Of a DNA stretch of 64,000 bases, positions 23,801-38,800 are shown in pieces. The first letter of the stretch is position 1. Each line of letters opens with the position of its first letter. The notes beneath the pieces were generated by a model, which saw only the letters and a list, made by a program, of their open reading frames with translations, was not told where the DNA came from and did no database searches. The DNA comes from Conchocele bisecta (Eukaryota > Mollusca > Bivalvia > Lucinida > Thyasiridae). The DNA lies in assembly GCA_029237695.1 (NCBI GenBank), contig CM055275.1:83074068-83138067 (forward strand), in the 5' to 3' direction. The translations under genes were made by a program, and so were the position numbers.

Positions 23801-26800
23801 TGCATTACTTATATGGCCGTAACATTTGGGCAGGTTTCGTGAAACAGACAGTAGTTGAATCTCTCCACAGAGAAAACTAGTTTGAAACATAACAATTAAC
23901 CTGTTGTAAATGTGTTATATTGTAGGTGCTTGCTCTTTGTAAGCAATTAATATTAATATGCGAGAGCCCATTCTAAAAATTGCCGTCATTTTCTTAGTCA
24001 TTGACGTTTCTAATGACGTTTACAACACGATGACGTCAATAAATGCCACTTAACTTGATCATTATTGGCCCAGTAGCCTATTTCATCAACATTGCAAAGT
24101 ATACTTATCTAGCAAAGTATACTTTGAGGGAGTAATCATTTATTTTTCCCAAAATGCATTATTTCATATAGAGCTAACCACTGCATATATTTGATGATTA
24201 AAAGTATGCAAAATTATTATACTGAATTTATTACATTATCACAGCCAAAATGGCTGTGATAATGTAATAAATTCAGCATAATAAAAATTTATAAATTTAT
24301 CCTTAAATTGAAAATTTCTCCCGCAAAGTATACTTTGCTAGATAAGAATACTTTGCAATGTTGGTGAAATGGGCTACTGATACCGATCACATGACACCCA
24401 CCAATAATAAAACTACTACATGAACTACAATTACTACTAATAATAATAGCAAAAAATGCATAATATCCCTAAGCTAATCCACACGCTGGCAGCCTTGATA
24501 ATAAAAAGAAAGAAATAGAAAAAACTTACAAACAAGGTCAACATACATGTAAATCATCAGTGACCTTGACCTTGAGTGGTCAGACGTGGGTCGTAAGCAA
24601 AACAAAGCACCATTCCTAGACACTCTGTGGCCAAATATTATCAAAATCGGTGAAGTGGTTCATAAGTTATTGAAAACTGAAACGTGTTACTAACGTCTGT
24701 AAGCACGTACGTGCATAGACTAACGCTACATTGTATTACAAATACTCGAATATTGTGTTTGAAAGCAATCAGCTTGATTGGCTGAGCCTGAGCTGGGCTA
24801 CAGCTCAGGCACAGCCAATCAAACTGATTGATTACGAGCTGGCATTACCAACATGAACGTTGATAAGTTGGCCAAGATTAAAGGAGGCGCGGTTGTGTAT
24901 ATGTGGCCATGACTGGAGAAATGGGACATAGTTTCAGTCTAAATCGTGATATTCTAGCACATGAATTTCATGAAATATTATGCACGTGTGAATTATTATT
25001 AGAAGCAGGAGAAGTGATTTACTAAATATGTGTCAAACAGTTTAGTGTTCTGTTTGATCAACTGCGCCTATGCGCATGCTGATCTGGGGCTACAGTGGTC
25101 GCCGAACCCATAAGCTACATTTCTTTCACCGTCACAGACACATATGAGACACGCCATGTGATTTTGTACCTTCGGACATCAACGTGATTTCATGAAATAC
25201 TTCCTGTGATATATATGTAATCTGAAACTTTTGTCAACTTGTGACTTTATTTATGAAAGATATTGTCAATATTGTAAACGTATTTAATGAAGGTACAAAA
25301 TCACATGGCGCGTCTTATATCTCAATAATACCTTCGGAGTTGTGGTAGTTGTTGTTGTCGTTGGTCTAGCCGTTGTTCTTGTTGTTGTTGGTCGCGTTGT
25401 TGTTGTTGTTGTTGTTGTTGTTGGAGGTTGCGGGTTCCCACCAGAACAGTCACACGCGGACTGGGGACAGTTTCCGATTGGACAGTTTTTGCTACACCAG
25501 GCGTCCATTACCAGGTCATTGGCCCAAATACCGATCCCTCGACATGTAGCGCTCAGACCTCCCTGTAGTTATACATAGAGAATAGTAGTTTAGTGCCGTG
25601 AATGGGAACAAATATCCGGCAAGGCTCACGAATTTCTTTATTTCTCATCAGAAGTATATGTTGTGACCACTCATTTGAACAGTCTCGCCGAGACGGTTCA
25701 AATGAGTGGTCACAACATATACTTTGGTTCAGAAATAAGGAAAATAGATAGAGAATAGTAGGTTAGTGCCGTGAATGGGAAAAAATATCTGGCAAGGCTC
25801 AGGAAACGGGATGGGCGAGGCTCTGCCGAGCACATCCCGTTTCCGTGCCGCGCCAGATATTTTTTCCCATTCACGGCACTAACCTACTATTCTATTTATC
25901 CCGTCAACACCTACAAATGGCTGTAAAATGAAAAAATGGTATTGACTGGATATCAAAAATGTTTCACGTCACCGTGTTTCACGGCACATACACACTGTGC
26001 TGACGGGATAAAGATGGCTTCTGATAGTTCTAGTCATGATACAGGAGGGAGGAAGGATTCTACTTAGAGTCATTAATACCGCGGTTATGCGGTTAACTAA
26101 CTGCATTCCATTCTAAATATCGGTTCGGTTACGGTTGAATTGCGGTTTCCGGTTTGATGTTCAATGAACACGTACATACGCAAGGTGCATGATCACGTGG
26201 TTACAACAACAACAATGGCTGAAAGTGTTGAAATCTCGCCCACTTCAAAGTAATTATTATTTGATATTTTTCTTAATATGCAACGGATTTTTATGAAATA
26301 TAGTGCGACAAACGCGTCTTCGTGATATGCATTTGGTGATCCCGGTAGTTCGGCACATACTTATGTCGTGTTTGCGAAGATGTCGCAGACACGGAAATCG
26401 ATTCTTCGCAAAAACAATAGAAGTTTGGGCCAAAGTACAGAGACCACCAAATGCAGCTTAACAATACGCGTTTGATGTGCCATATTTCATCAAAATCCGT
26501 TACATAATAAGGACAAAGTAAAAAAATACGTACTTTGAATCGGAGGTCTTCTGGAAGTTTCAGTATACTTGTTGTTGTTGTTTTAACCACGTGATCATAC
26601 ACCTTGATAAGGTGACCCACTATGATATATGGCATTCAGAAATTCGTCCTGCTTTCTAAGCCAATCGCTTGTACTGGCCAGCGATTGGCTTAGAATGTAG
26701 GGCGAATTATAAGTGGTCATGTGATATAACATATAGCACAAACTAAATTTATACTTAAAATGGTGCATATTATGTTCTTTAGTCGAAACTTATCAAACAT

Positions 26801-29800
26801 TTTTGAAATCGCCGCCGTTTATTTGTGTCACGTGATCACCCACATGTCTGTACATAAACTTACCATGGCTGGTGGTTGTGTTGCCGGCGGCCTGTTCGTT
26901 CGTCTCTTCGTTGTTGCAGGACGCTGTGGGATTGGCTGTTGCGTCACTGGACGTTGCGTCAGTGGCGGGCGTACCGTCGGGCGGTTGGTGAAGATTTGTC
27001 CCGACGATGTCCGGGGTACAATTGCGACGTCGGCACATCCGTAGAATTCTTCCTGCGCGCCGGCACCAATACCCGAGTTGCCCGTAACCGGATGACGGCC
27101 CCAGCTGTTACCTAGGGACGTGGGAACGAAATGTGTTAAAAAAAAAATAGGTACCTAACATAATTCTAAGGCAAATATATGTACCTCGTCATGGACAGGC
27201 ATTCAAATACAATATAGAATATCTTACATGAGTGATTTAAAACGATAATATCTAAGGTTATGGGAACAAAATAACGTACTGATAAAAAGTATATTCAGGT
27301 ACCGTTATGGGGTCCAGTCTGATGTTTAATTGTAACCCTTTTCATGCTGAGGATACCCCATTATGTTTGCGGAAAATCCTAGATATTTTCGTTCTATGTC
27401 CTCAGAAGTATATGTCGTGACCACCATTTGAACCGTCTCGTCGAGACGGTTCAAATGAGTGGTCACAACATATACTTTCATTGATAAATAACAAAAGTAA
27501 AAAGGAATGGGTTAATGTGTGACAAGTTACGAAAAGTTATGTACACCACCGTCTGTGCTAATCTTGCATAGAGAACAACGTTCCTGAACATTGGCAATAT
27601 CAGTACGCAACTTTTAGCACAGCTCAGGCTCAGCTAATCAAGTTGCTTCCTTTTATTGAAGTATTATGTCTGCATGATTAGCGCAGGCGGGCATGTATCC
27701 GCAAACAATGTTTGTTTTGCTTTTGCTGACCATATATAAAAGCGTCCTGGTGCTAATGCTGAAATATTTGTATCTCCTAATTAGGACTTAGTATTTCCTA
27801 TTTAGGACATATTCTCTCCTAATTATGAGTTGATATCTCCTAATTAGGACGTAATATCTCCTAATTAGGACTTACTATCTTCTAATTAGGAGATAAAACA
27901 TTGCTTAGCATTGACACAGATAGTAAGTCCTAATTAGGAGATAATAAGTCCTAATTAGGAGATATCAACTCATAATTAGGAGATAATAAGTCCTAATTCG
28001 GAGATAATAGGTGCTAATTAGGAGATACTGTCTCCTAATTAGGAGTTAATTCCTATCTCCTAATTAGGAGATAAATATATGTTAGCATTGGCACCAGTAG
28101 CCTATTTCATCAACATTGCAAAGTATACTTTACTAGCAAAGTATACTTTGAGGGAGTAATCATTTATTTTTCCTGAAATGCATTATTTCATATAGAACTA
28201 ACAAATGCATATATTTCATGATTAAAAGTATGCAGAATTATTATACTGAATTTATTACATTATCACAGCCATTAAATGGCTGTGATAATGTAATAAATTC
28301 AGTATAATAAAAATTAATACATTTTTAAAAAAATTGAAAATTTCTCCCTCAAAGTATACTTTGCTGCTAAAGTATACTTTGCAATGTTGATGAAATCGGC
28401 TACAGGACGCTTCCATACATACCTGCATGGTATCTCCATTGAATGACGCACTGACTGCACACCATGCCCCTCGGTAATATGACTTTCACCTTGAAGTCTC
28501 CCGCTTGAAACGATGTCAACGTGTATCTGGAAACGTTTATACAATGTAGTACATGTAGAATTTCCTTTAATAACTTCCAAACGACAAAACGTATTGAACT
28601 GAAATATAGTTCTGCAAGCACAGCGAGCAGCCTGATTGACTGAGCCTGACTGTGTAGTTCTGATTCCAAACATTGTATTTTCGATGCAAAATGTTTCCTT
28701 ACGGGCCGGGACGACGTGTAGTTTTAAGCTGATGTTTGAGCAGCCATGTAGTAGTATTGGCCCCAAAAATGTGCCCGATGGCTTCCGACTAGAGAAAAAT
28801 GTAGAATTTTGTTGAACAAAATAAGCCATAGCTCCAAAACGCATTGACATACCTCATCGGGCAATACATAGTTGCGGAGTGCTAAACATAGTGACCTTGG
28901 TAAAGCGTTATAAGATGGAGTAAACAATATAGTATACTTAGCTTATTTGTTTTCACTTTCTGATGCGTTAATGTATATTTAATGTATGTATAGTCCGTTA
29001 CTTCAACCTGTGGTATACGTATGCTATTTACTGTGTATGAAGCGAAACACCACATATAAAGTTTATTAGGCAAGGTAGGAATTCCTGGATGTTTTCTAAT
29101 TACCGGCGGACACCAGTTGCCGCAATCAAGTCTTTATCGCTGTCGGCACGCTACATCTTTATACAAACTTAAAAAGCGATTACGGTTACAGTACCACCTG
29201 CACGATATATAGAGAATACCAGGCAAGTATATTTTGATATCAAGTTTATCACGCAAAGCTAGGAATCGCGTAGGAATTCCGAGGCTTGCCGAGGAAATCC
29301 TACCGTTTCCGAGCAGAGCCTGATAAACTTGATATCAAAAGACAGTAGCCTGGTATTCTATTGATCAGGTACGTTTTATGCTCGAAAACGACCACAGATG
29401 ACGTCGTTATCTATGGACAGAACGCGGACTTGTTTACGTTGCGTTATTAATGGTAACGTCACGTGACGTCATCCGACAAATGGAACGTCAGTTTTCACGT
29501 CGTTGTAACCCGGATGTTTGTATCAGGACAATTCCTGATACAACACTATGTTATCAGTGAGTACGTATTCGGTCAATACAGAGCAGGTTGCCTGATACAT
29601 GCATATATATATAATAGCAACTGATGGACAGACCCTTCGTGGCCTACTTTTACCTTGTTCCCGAGCCGTCGGCGAGTTTCAGTAGATTTCTGTCCAGGCA
29701 ATCATGCGTAACGGCTTTTTTGACGTCATTATTCGGGCAAATCCGGAACTCCATCCATCCCCTGTGATTGGCGGTAATCTGCGCTGTAACTTCGATAATC

Positions 29801-32800
29801 TCCCCTTCCTGTGAATACAGGTATGTATATAGAGAATAGTAGGTTAGTGCCGTGAATTGGAAAAAATATCTGGCAAGGCTTAGGAAACGGGATGGGCGAG
29901 GCTCTGCCGAGCACATCCCGTTTCCGAGCCGCGCCAGATATTTTTCCCATTCGCGGCACTAACCTACTATTCTATTCATCCCGTCAACACCTACAAATGG
30001 CTTTAAAAGGCAAACAAATAACCCCAGCCACTGCATATTTCATACGCAGTGATTAGGTCGTATTGACAGGATATCAAAAATGTTTCATGGCACCGTGTTT
30101 CACGGCACATACACACTGTATTGACGGGATAATTACATGTACATAGCCGCCTGCGTTAATCATGGCGACGTTAATCTTGTCCAGTAGCCGATTTCATCAA
30201 AATTGTATAAAAAGTATACGTATCTAGCAAAGTATACTTGGAGGGAGTAATCATTTATTTTTTCCGAAATGAATTATTTCATATAGAACTAATGACTGCA
30301 TATATTTGATGATTAAAAATATGCAGACTTATTATACTGCATTTATTACATTATCACAGCCAAAATGTAATAAATTTATCCTTTAATTGAACATTTCTCC
30401 CTCAAAGTATACTTTGCTAGATAAGTGTACTTTGCCATGTTGGTGAAATAGGCTACAGATTCAACGTTTCTGGACATCTATTATCAATTCCAACTCACAA
30501 TCAGTTTGATTGGCTGTCACTGAGCTGTTTGTTTTCAAGCGTAATATTCAAGTATTTCGTAACAACGAATTTGGCCAATATTGGCAAGATTAGCGCAGGC
30601 GGTGGTGAATATACATGCACGCTAATATACTGGTCACCCGTTAAGGTATATAATTATGGCCCCATGTAGAGTATATGTAATTCTAATAAAAAACCTAATA
30701 ATAAAACAATAGCCATTTATATAATTACTGTATGTTTCACGAAAGCTGCCCAAATTTTACGGCTACATAAACAGTTCAAAAACAAAATTATTTTCGATAA
30801 TATTAAATTAAAGGAAAATTTATGAACAAATATTTATTTTATTGCGACAAAATAATTTCCCCATGTTAAATCCCCATAGATATATTCACAGAGTGAAGAT
30901 GTCTATGGAGATTTAACATGGGGAAATGTTTTGAATTTCAGAAATACTGGACCGATTTTCAAAATTGAACTTTTGTTTTCTTAGTTAGATCATTTCCAAG
31001 CCAGGTTTCGGAGTCAATTTCCAAAACTGTTAAATTCCCATAGACAAATCAATTTTTCGTAATAAAATCAAAATTTGACCAAATTTCACGAAATAAAAAG
31101 AAGGCTTATTCTTAAATTTTGATAAAATTTAATATTATTGAAAAAATACTGTGTATGCATTGTTTATATAGCCGCAAAATTTGGGCAGGTTTCGTGAAAC
31201 AGACAGTAAACCACATGAATTTGATCTGTACATATATGCATGCAGATAAAATAAAATTGCACACACACCTATTATTTGCAAATACTAGACAATTCTGGTG
31301 TAACACATGTATATTTATGACTATACACAGGTGTGTATAAGGAAACTGTCATATATGTAAACTACCAAAATGTGATTATTATGTTCTAACGACAGCATAT
31401 GGTGTGATTTCTCTGCTGGTATCATCTACTACTTATGGAACATAGTTTACAGGTGTAAGTAGCTATTAGTTTTAGTAGTTTTTTTATTAGATTTCCATTA
31501 ACTTTACGTGGAGCCACAGGAAGGGTACAACCTACACTCACTTGGTATAAACATACAATAGGCGGCGTCTCTGTCTCTCGGTTTCCTATTGTATAAACCT
31601 CGAAAGCCAATGTAATTGGGATACAATTATAGGTAGATGTAGGCACAAAGTGTTCTTTATATCAGAGACATCATCGGAGACATTTTCTGGCAAAATAAAT
31701 ATTCATTCACCCGTACTTAACCTTGCATTATTATATCATTAAATTACCACACGTTATCAGCGGCGATAACCGTGCTTTCTTCAAATGTTAACGGACAATA
31801 CTATGTATTATCTGTAATGATGCAATGATCATTCTTAATGATTTTATTTAACAACGGCACTGGCTCGATGACCTTGCATGTCGGGACCGACTATTTAAGT
31901 CCCCATCCGATATAAGCCAGCACGAAGTTGTCTTGCCCGAAGACACGAAGTTGTCCCACGAAGTTGTCCCACACCGCATTGACCATTCGCAGCGGTCGAG
32001 GTGGGATACGAACCCGGGGTCTCCCGATTCGCAGTCCGACGCTCTAACTACTGAGCTAATCCGGCCGAAAATATTATTCATTCAGGTGACACATTTAATT
32101 AAAATACATAATTAAAAAATAGCATGCCTCATTTGCATATGAATATAGCCTGATACCATCGCGAGTCACTATCAGTAAAATAAATAGTGCTAAATGATTA
32201 TATCTATATAGCGGGCACTCGAAATTTTTAGAACTGTTGGAATAGTGAAACAATAATACACTTATGTAATTCCTATAAAGAACAGTGCGTGTCTACTGAG
32301 TGGGCATGTACCGTTAATACCAAATCAATGGGCATAACATCATGTACAACTGTAGAAATCATGGGCGGATTCAGGGGGGGGGGGGCGGGGCGGACCCGGC
32401 GCCCCCCCCTAAAATTCGACGAGTAAATATTTTGTACAAGTTACAAGGCACATTTCATGCCAAGTGCCATGTATTACATGCATTTTTCGGTCGTTGTCTT
32501 ATTGTTTCAAAATTTAAATGTTTTCAATAAAAAATCATGTCTAAACATACTGTGACAGTGTCAATATTTTTGCTCCAAAATGCGCCAGAACGCAGGAAAT
32601 GCGATGTAGATTTCAAACAAATTCCAGGGGGGAATGTCCCCGGACCCCTTAGCGCTATCCCGAGCTCTGCTCGGTCGACTATTTTGCAATACTTGACTAT
32701 ATTATCGAACGAGCTATGCAAAGTACTGCAAAATAGTTACGCCCCCCACCCCTAACCCGAAATCCTGGACCTGCGCCTGGAAATTACCGTCGTGCTCAAT

Positions 32801-35800
32801 CGCAATAATTCCACTGTGGTTCGAGAAAATAATAACAGCACAGGAAATACACATGATGAGGCGTTCTACATTCCGCTACATGTACTTAACTTGTAGCACA
32901 AGCCCATTGTACTTATGTACAATACACTATGTTTAAACTATGTACTTAACTGTACTTAGTTCTGATTATACGTCCCTAAATGAACTTTGACGTTAAACTG
33001 ATTGCAATAACATTAATAATTGTGGAAATATTGAACTGGAAAATGATACTGTCCCGGATCAGATTGCTGATATGATTTGAATCAACACTAGTCAATATCA
33101 CTATGATTGCTCCTTTTCATAACAAAGCATGCTAGATTACAAGCAATAAGGCCCTAAACTACACAATTTGGACTGGATTTCTATAAATACATTCAACGGG
33201 AGATAACTATCTTTATCCGTTCAACACAGTGCGTATGTGCAGTGAAACACGGTACCGTGAAACATTTTTGATATCCTCTCAATTTGGAGATGAGGCTGCT
33301 GGGTTTATTTTTTGCATTTTAAAGGTATTTGTAATGTTGACTGGATAAATATAATAGTAGGTTAGTGCCCTGAATGTGAAACATATCTGGCGCGGCACGG
33401 AAACGGGATGTGCTCGGCAGAGCCTCGCCCATCCCGTTTCCTGAGCCTTGGCAGATATTTGTTCCCATTCACGGCACTAACCTACTATTCTCTATCTATT
33501 TTCCTTATTTCTGAACCAAAGTATATGTTGTTACCACTCATTTGAACCGTCTCTGCGAGACGGTTCAAATGAGTGGTCACAACATATACTTCTGATGAGA
33601 AATAAAGAAATTCTTCAGCCTTGCCGGATATTTTTTCCCATTCACGGCACTAACCTACTATTCTCTATACGATCCCTCATTATATTTGTACCTACCCTGT
33701 ACGTTTTCACAATGATTCCGTTGGCGTATTTACCGCCAGCTTCGTTGTCCTTGGTTCCTCTCACTGGATCACCGCATACACCACACCTCTTGGTCGGCCC
33801 CGGCAGTTGCGGCTGTGGAGAGAAACGGACCAGTTATACATGTTGGTTGTGGGAAACGGACCAATCATAGTTGTCACTGTGGACAAACCGGACCTGCAAC
33901 AAAACGGACCAATCACAGCTGTGACTGTGGAGAAAACGGAACAGTCCTTCATGTTGATGAGTGTAAACGGAGCAATCATATACACTATTGTAGTTTTGGA
34001 TAAAACGGACCAAGCATAATTGTACCTGTGGATAAAACGGACCAGTCGTAAATGTTGATGGTGGTGAACTGATCAATTATACATGTGACGATGGATACAA
34101 CTGGCCAATTATATTCCTGGCTTTGCCAATATAAGTGTAGATATGGCCAATACGGATCCACATAAGTGTGGCTATGGCCAAAATGGACCATACAGTTTGA
34201 TGTTGGTGAAAATAAACATGTTTTGTACTGGTCCCCGATTTATTTCAACCGACTTGTTGGGTTGAGAAACATGATACGGTAACAAATCTACAATTAAACT
34301 ATGTTTTTCTAACCTTATCATCACTTTCTATGTATATCTGGGGCCCGTTTCACAAAACATCGTACGACTAAAATGTTCGTAAGTGCAAAATTATGTTTTA
34401 TGATGAACAATTATTGGATTTACATTTATTGAGCATAGGCTGCAGCAGCCTATGCTCAATAAATGTAACCCATCAATTGACCTTTCCAGACGATCCTAAA
34501 TTTGCCATTACAAACATTTCAGTCGTACGAAGTTTAGTGGAATGACCCCCAGTTCATTTACAGTTCGCATGGAATGACAATCAAACGTTCACTAACTACT
34601 GTTACGATCAATTGCATTCCAAACAACCACAACGACAACAAAGTAAACAAAACGGACCATAGTCTGTCATATCCGCCGCTAATTTAGATTACGCATGTCC
34701 TCACTGATACAGATACCAGACAGATAAATCGGTTGCTCAATGACATGGAATGGCCGACATAGCACACTGCTGCTTGCGTTAATCTATCCAATACTATTCA
34801 ATTTCTTTATATCAAAATAAATTCAAACCTGTGAATAAAGGCCAGTCATGGAAATATAAAAAATGTGGCCTTTGTTCACAGGCGGTGTTAGCTTGTAGGG
34901 TCATTTATGTGATATTATCCCGTCAACACAGTGCGTATGTGCCGTGAAACACGGTGCCGTGAAACATTTTTGATATCCTGTCAATACGACCAAATCACTG
35001 CGTATGAATATGTGCGGTGGCTGGGGTTATTTTTATTGCATTTTCAAGCTGTTTGTAGGTGTTGACTGGATAAAGAGAATAGTAGGTTAGTGCCGTGAAT
35101 GGGGAAAATATCTGGCGCGGCACGACAACGGGATGTGCTCGGCAGAGCCTCGCCCATCCCGTTTCCTAAGCCTTGCCATATATTTTTCCTCATTTACGTC
35201 ACTAACCTACTATATATTCTCTATATTCAATAATTGGGAAAACAAAAGTGTGGCTGCTATATGCAGGTACTTGATCTTAGGAGTGAACTCGTACTTGAAT
35301 ATTGTGCTTGAAATTAAGCCGCTTCATTGACTGAGTGTGAGCTGTGCTACAGCGTGCTACAGCTCAGACTCAGGCAATCAAATTGCTAGTTTACATTGCC
35401 ATTAGGTGTTCAGGAACGTTGATAATCTGGGCAAGATTAGCACAGGCGGTGGTGTACATCGACGGATTCCGGAAGACAGTTTCGTTGCCCAATCACGTGA
35501 CATGGCGGACATGGCGTTATCTTTCAAACACGGATTTGCACTCAACTATGTGTATGTTGAACAAACAGTCACGACCCTATTCATCAATACATGTACTGAA
35601 GTATTGAAATACCTGTATTTATAAAGATGAACGTCACATGCAGTCGTGATGGTTACGACGTGGGGGTATTGAAATGCCAAGGAATACACATAGAGAGTAC
35701 CAGACTACTGTATGTTCCACGTTTTGCTGCCGACGAACTTTTCGCAATTACACATATTAAATGTATAAAGTATTTAAATGTAAGTATGTTTTCATCAATA

Positions 35801-38800
35801 TCAAAAAATTCACCCTTCCGAACAAAATATATTTGATAAATTCCATCAAATATTTTTTTTCGTATAGGGATGTAACATTGGGCAAAAACGAGGTGGGCGG
35901 TGACAGGCATCGAAAAAGAACAAAATTGGACATTGACTCCGAAACATGGCTAGATAGCTTGAACATGATAGATTTTGAAAATCCGCCCTCAAATTCCAAA
36001 ATTATTAAAAAAAAACTGATATTTCTAGCCCCCACGTTAAAGATCAATACCACAACTTTTTTTATTTATTTAAATGATAGAATTTGTTAATATACGAATG
36101 AACTTTTTGTGCAATTTATCGGGGTATAAACTTGGATTCCAGCATTTGAAATAAATTCATCAAGAAAATGTGTTTATTTTACGTTTTCTTACGGAAAGTA
36201 GTTCGGCGTGGGAGTTTACTGGGATATAAATTTTGGACACAGACTTGCTACGGGCCATTCAAATGTTAGGGAATTGTGTAAATATTTTTGTGCTGGAATT
36301 ATTATGAAATGAATGCTGAAAACCGCATGCAAAAACACTAAATACTTCAAAGCCACACAGTTTTGAAATGCTGAACTGAATATGCGCGTTCCACTATGAC
36401 GTCATCAATCATCAATTATTTTTAAAATTATTTATGTTAACTCGAATTTATTTTTTTCTCGTTATTTCATTACATGGAATTAATAATGTATTATCAAATA
36501 AAAGGATAAATGTAAAAAACTGTATTCATTTTCATTAATTCTTTTTTTATTGTATTTTTTAGAATAGGGTTGGAAATTGTTTAAATAAATTTGCATAAAA
36601 TGTACAAATATGGAAACTTGCATAACTTTTATCTACCAGTTTACAAAACATATTTTGAAATTAATTTTTATTTACTTCCCCTTTAAATTCCCATAGGAAA
36701 ATCGTTTTATTTTTGCAATAAAATAAATTTTTGATTGAATCTCGTCAAATAATGTTTTGAGGGAGGGTGAACGTTGTGTTATTGATGAAAAAGTACTTAG
36801 AGTTAACTATTTTTTATATTTAATATATTCCATCGTACATGTTTGAATAGCGGAAATAAAACACTCGTGTCCATCGACGTCCGTGCAAGCAACTCGTTCG
36901 CTACGCTCGCTCGTTGCTTACGCGGAAGCCGACGTGCACTCGTGTATTATTTCCCGCTATACGAGTGCATTGTTTCCGCTATTCAAACATGTACCATGTA
37001 ATATCCTATTTATTACACTTCCACGGCGGATATATATGGACATTTAGTCTAGTTCTGAGATTATAATCAATGAATTTAGATGTGCGCATGAATAATATAT
37101 ATATAGTTTTATTGATAGTGACGCGCGTTTGTATCAGGCTATTTTCATATGCAAATGAGGTATGACACTTTTTAATTATTTATACTAATTAAATGCGTCA
37201 CCTAAAAAAAGGAAATTTTCGATGGATTATAAAGTATGAGCATTGCTCATCAAACAATAAATACAGATAATAAATAGTAATTTCAGTTAACTAAGGAAAC
37301 ACGGTTATCGCCCCTCAAATAAGTATGGAAATTACGTCTGATGTAAAATATATAATAATGCCGATCAATACGCGGGCACTCTTAATTTATAACATTGGTG
37401 GAATAGTGACACAATTATACTTATTTCATTTGTGCCTACTGAGTGGGCGTGTACCTTTAATCATCGATGGTAGAAACACTAGCATTCACAACGCTAGTTA
37501 TTTTCAGTCCCCCAATAAATATTTATTTACCACACCGCAACTTCAGAAAATATGTATATGTTATTTGGTTTGTATGTGGATATATGCACGAGTTCCGCAG
37601 TGTGCGATATTGCGCGGCGGAACGAGTGGAATTTATCCCGTCAACACAGTGCGTATGTGCCGTGAAACACGGTGCCGTGAAACATTTTTCATATACAGTC
37701 AATACAATTTTTGCATTTTACAGCCATTTGTAGGTGTTGACGGGATACATTGAATAGTAGGTTAGTGCCGTGAATGGGAAAAATATCTGGCGGCACGGAA
37801 ACGGGATGTGCTCGGCAGAGCCTCGCCCATCCCGTTTCCTGAGCCTTGCCAGATATTTTGTTCCCATCACGGCACTAACCTACTATTCTCTATATATCCA
37901 CATACAAATTAAATAACCTTTTTATTATATACGTAAATCACTCGCAATTTATATGCGCCTCAAAAATCGTAGAACATTCAAATAAAATAAACAAATTTGT
38001 GGTGATTTAGAAGGAACTATTTTACGAGGTGAAACGTAGTTCCGACACTGACCAATATGAACTCACGAGACGTCGTCAATATTTATAGGTTATTTGGTTT
38101 GTACGTGGATATATGCACGAGTTCCACAGCGTGCGATATTGCGCGACTTTAGGAGCACAATATCATTGCGCGGCGGAACGAGTGGCATATTATCCATATG
38201 CAAATCAGATAACATTTTTATTATATACGTACATCATTTGCAATGCAATTCATATGCGCTTAAAACATATACAAAAATATAACGAGTTTGCGATATGTGA
38301 AGCGTAGTTACAACACTGACCGATATGAACTCACGAGACGTCAATATGTACAAATATTGACGTCCTGCGTTGCAGTGTGTTTGAATGGGAAACGAAAGCA
38401 CGTATATAATAAGGTACAATATACCAGACACATCGCCTTTAAAGGTACATGTACATGTCCACTCTGTAGGCACAACATGTTATCAGATACATCATCTGAG
38501 ACATGTGCTGGCAAAATAAACATTCACCAATACTCAACGTATTGATTGGCATACATAAACATTTTATATCGGACGCAAATTTCCACACTGATAATAGGGG
38601 CGATAACCGCGCTTCCTTAAACTATTAACGAGTGTTACTATTTATTCTCTGTATTCATTTTTTGATGTGCAAAGTTCATACATTAAAATCTGTCGAAAAT
38701 ATTATTTGTTCACGTGAAGCATTTAATTAGTATAAATAATTAAAATATAGCAAGCCTCATTTGCATATGAAAATGGCCTCATAGCACCGCGAGTCACTAT

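Noticed and set aside
25342..25578. Plus-strand Val-rich frame
   Set aside because: Antisense of LPMO exon 6; the sense strand has the Cys module and correct splice sites.
27749..28092. CRISPR-like array
   Set aside because: The motif is short and palindromic with irregular spacing and mirrored halves; the genome is eukaryotic.
33761..34191. Cys/Asn-rich open frames on both strands
   Set aside because: They come from the diverged tandem array before exon 2; the repeats are not in a constant frame.
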